From positions 1 to 5,352 of the forward strand of contig JAAZED010000336.1 in NCBI GenBank assembly GCA_012512465.1: DNA of 5,352 nt, in the 5' to 3' direction. Origin of the DNA: Oxalobacter sp. Its GTDB lineage: Bacteria; Pseudomonadota; Gammaproteobacteria; Burkholderiales; Burkholderiaceae_D. The position numbers and the translations under genes are program-made. Shown here piece after piece: positions 5,006-5,352 of the stretch (the first letter of the stretch is position 1; each line of letters begins with the position of its first letter). The notes beneath the pieces were generated by a model, which did not search any database, had not been told where the DNA came from, and was given only the letters and a program-made list of their open reading frames with translations.

Positions 5006-5119
5006 ATGGCAGACATTGCCATCGTTTTTCATTGTGCACCGTCCACCATGGACGAACTGTCCCCGAATGAACTGATGGAATGGCGTGAGCGGGCAAGGGT
5101 ACGAAACGGATCTGAATAA
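5006..5119 (+). CDS. E': GpE' tail protein (frameshift extension of gpE)
   Basis: The -1 frame after gpE encodes MADIAIVFHCAPSTMDELSP, then NELMEWRERARVRNGSE, matching the P2 GpE' family pattern of MAxxAxVFHWPPS...ELMRWRxxA. The entire extension from the slip site (4955) is open, so the normal product is the gpE+E' fusion. An independent start at ATG 5006 is also possible: GAGGAGG (4997-5003) overlaps the gpE stop codon, with a rather short spacer. The usual Trp after His is Cys here. Its stop codon TAA overlaps the ATG of the tape measure gene as TAATG, so the two are translationally coupled. Confidence 0.88.
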   Translation: MADIAIVFHCAPSTMDELSPNELMEWRERARVRNGSE

Positions 5120-5352
5120 TGGCTAGAGAACTGAAACTGCAGGTAGTGCTTTCTGCGCTCGACAAAATCACCGGCCCGTTAAAAAAAGCCCGGGCCGGAA
5201 GTAAAGAACTCGCCAGCGCACTCAAGGCCACCCGTGACCGCCTGAAACAACTGGAAGGGCAAAGTGGCAAGATTGATTCTTTCCGGAAGCTGGCCAGCGG
5301 AATTCGGGACACCCGTACCGCCATGACGGAAGCCCAGGCAAAAGTACGAGAC
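5119..5352 (+). CDS. T: Tail tape measure protein, N-terminus (P2 T), cut by window end
   Basis: The 78 visible residues begin MARELKLQVVLSALDKITGP, followed by LKKARAGSKELASALKATRD and an almost wholly helical, heptad-like stretch (LKQLEGQ...FRKLASGIRDTR...AQAKVRD). Phage tape measure proteins of the P2 T type start this way with a short beta segment, then LDKITGP(L/F) and a long coiled coil. The full protein sets tail length and is normally 700-900 residues or more, so over 2 kb continues to the right. The ATG overlaps the E' stop codon; there is no strong ribosome site, which fits translational coupling. Identity is also supported by its position directly after E/E'. Confidence 0.93.
   Translation, partial: MARELKLQVVLSALDKITGPLKKARAGSKELASALKATRDRLKQLEGQSGKIDSFRKLASGIRDTRTAMTEAQAKVRD

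Noticed and set aside
4374..5324. 316-codon open frame on the minus strand
   Set aside because: It lies antisense to the end of the tube gene, gpE, E' and the tape measure start, all of which match known families. The translation is compositionally odd and resembles nothing; it is a shadow.
1..5352. tRNA genes, attachment sites, CRISPR arrays
   Set aside because: No cloverleaf, spaced direct repeats or integrase-linked direct repeats were seen in the window.

Overview
The window is a stretch of a P2-like (Peduovirinae-type) temperate phage or prophage of a Proteobacterium. The right half holds the start of the classical P2 tail operon in canonical order: contractile tail sheath (FI), tail tube (FII), tail assembly chaperones E and E' joined by a -1 frameshift, then the beginning of the tape measure protein (T). 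The sheath and tube proteins can be aligned by eye with phage P2 FI and FII along their whole length. The host cannot be fixed from the sequence; a gamma- or betaproteobacterium with a moderately GC-rich genome fits.

Layout. 1-36: last 11 codons of a gene entering from the left. 37-870: AT-richer moron gene for a four-helix membrane protein resembling the RipA family, bracketed by a 16-bp inverted repeat (5-20 and 873-888). 928-1434: small membrane-anchored protein of the phage DUF7338 type. 1435-1597: no protein gene, but on the minus strand a strongly structured small RNA candidate (C4-antisense-like) ending in a textbook terminator. 1598-1831: Com-like zinc-finger translational activator, overlapping the start of a D12-class DNA adenine methyltransferase (1752-2564). 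2565-2677: spacer with a hairpin and a TGT-N12-ACA site. 2678-3850 sheath; 3932-4441 tube; 4442-4631 structured spacer; 4632-4997 gpE; 5006-5119 gpE'; 5119 to the window end, tape measure N-terminus.

How it works together. In phage P2 the interval between the tail-fibre genes (H, G) and FI carries the accessory gene Z/fun. Here the same interval is filled with about 2.5 kb of cargo: a membrane protein that may alter the host envelope or act in exclusion, a DUF7338 protein, a regulatory RNA, and a com-methylase pair in which a Mu-type Com probably controls translation of a DNA adenine methylase instead of Mom. The most unusual signal is the inverted repeat around the membrane-protein gene. Its right copy, read on the minus strand, repeats the last codons of the left-hand gene (LREQLATL) with synonymous differences, which suggests a relic of an invertible or duplicated gene end.
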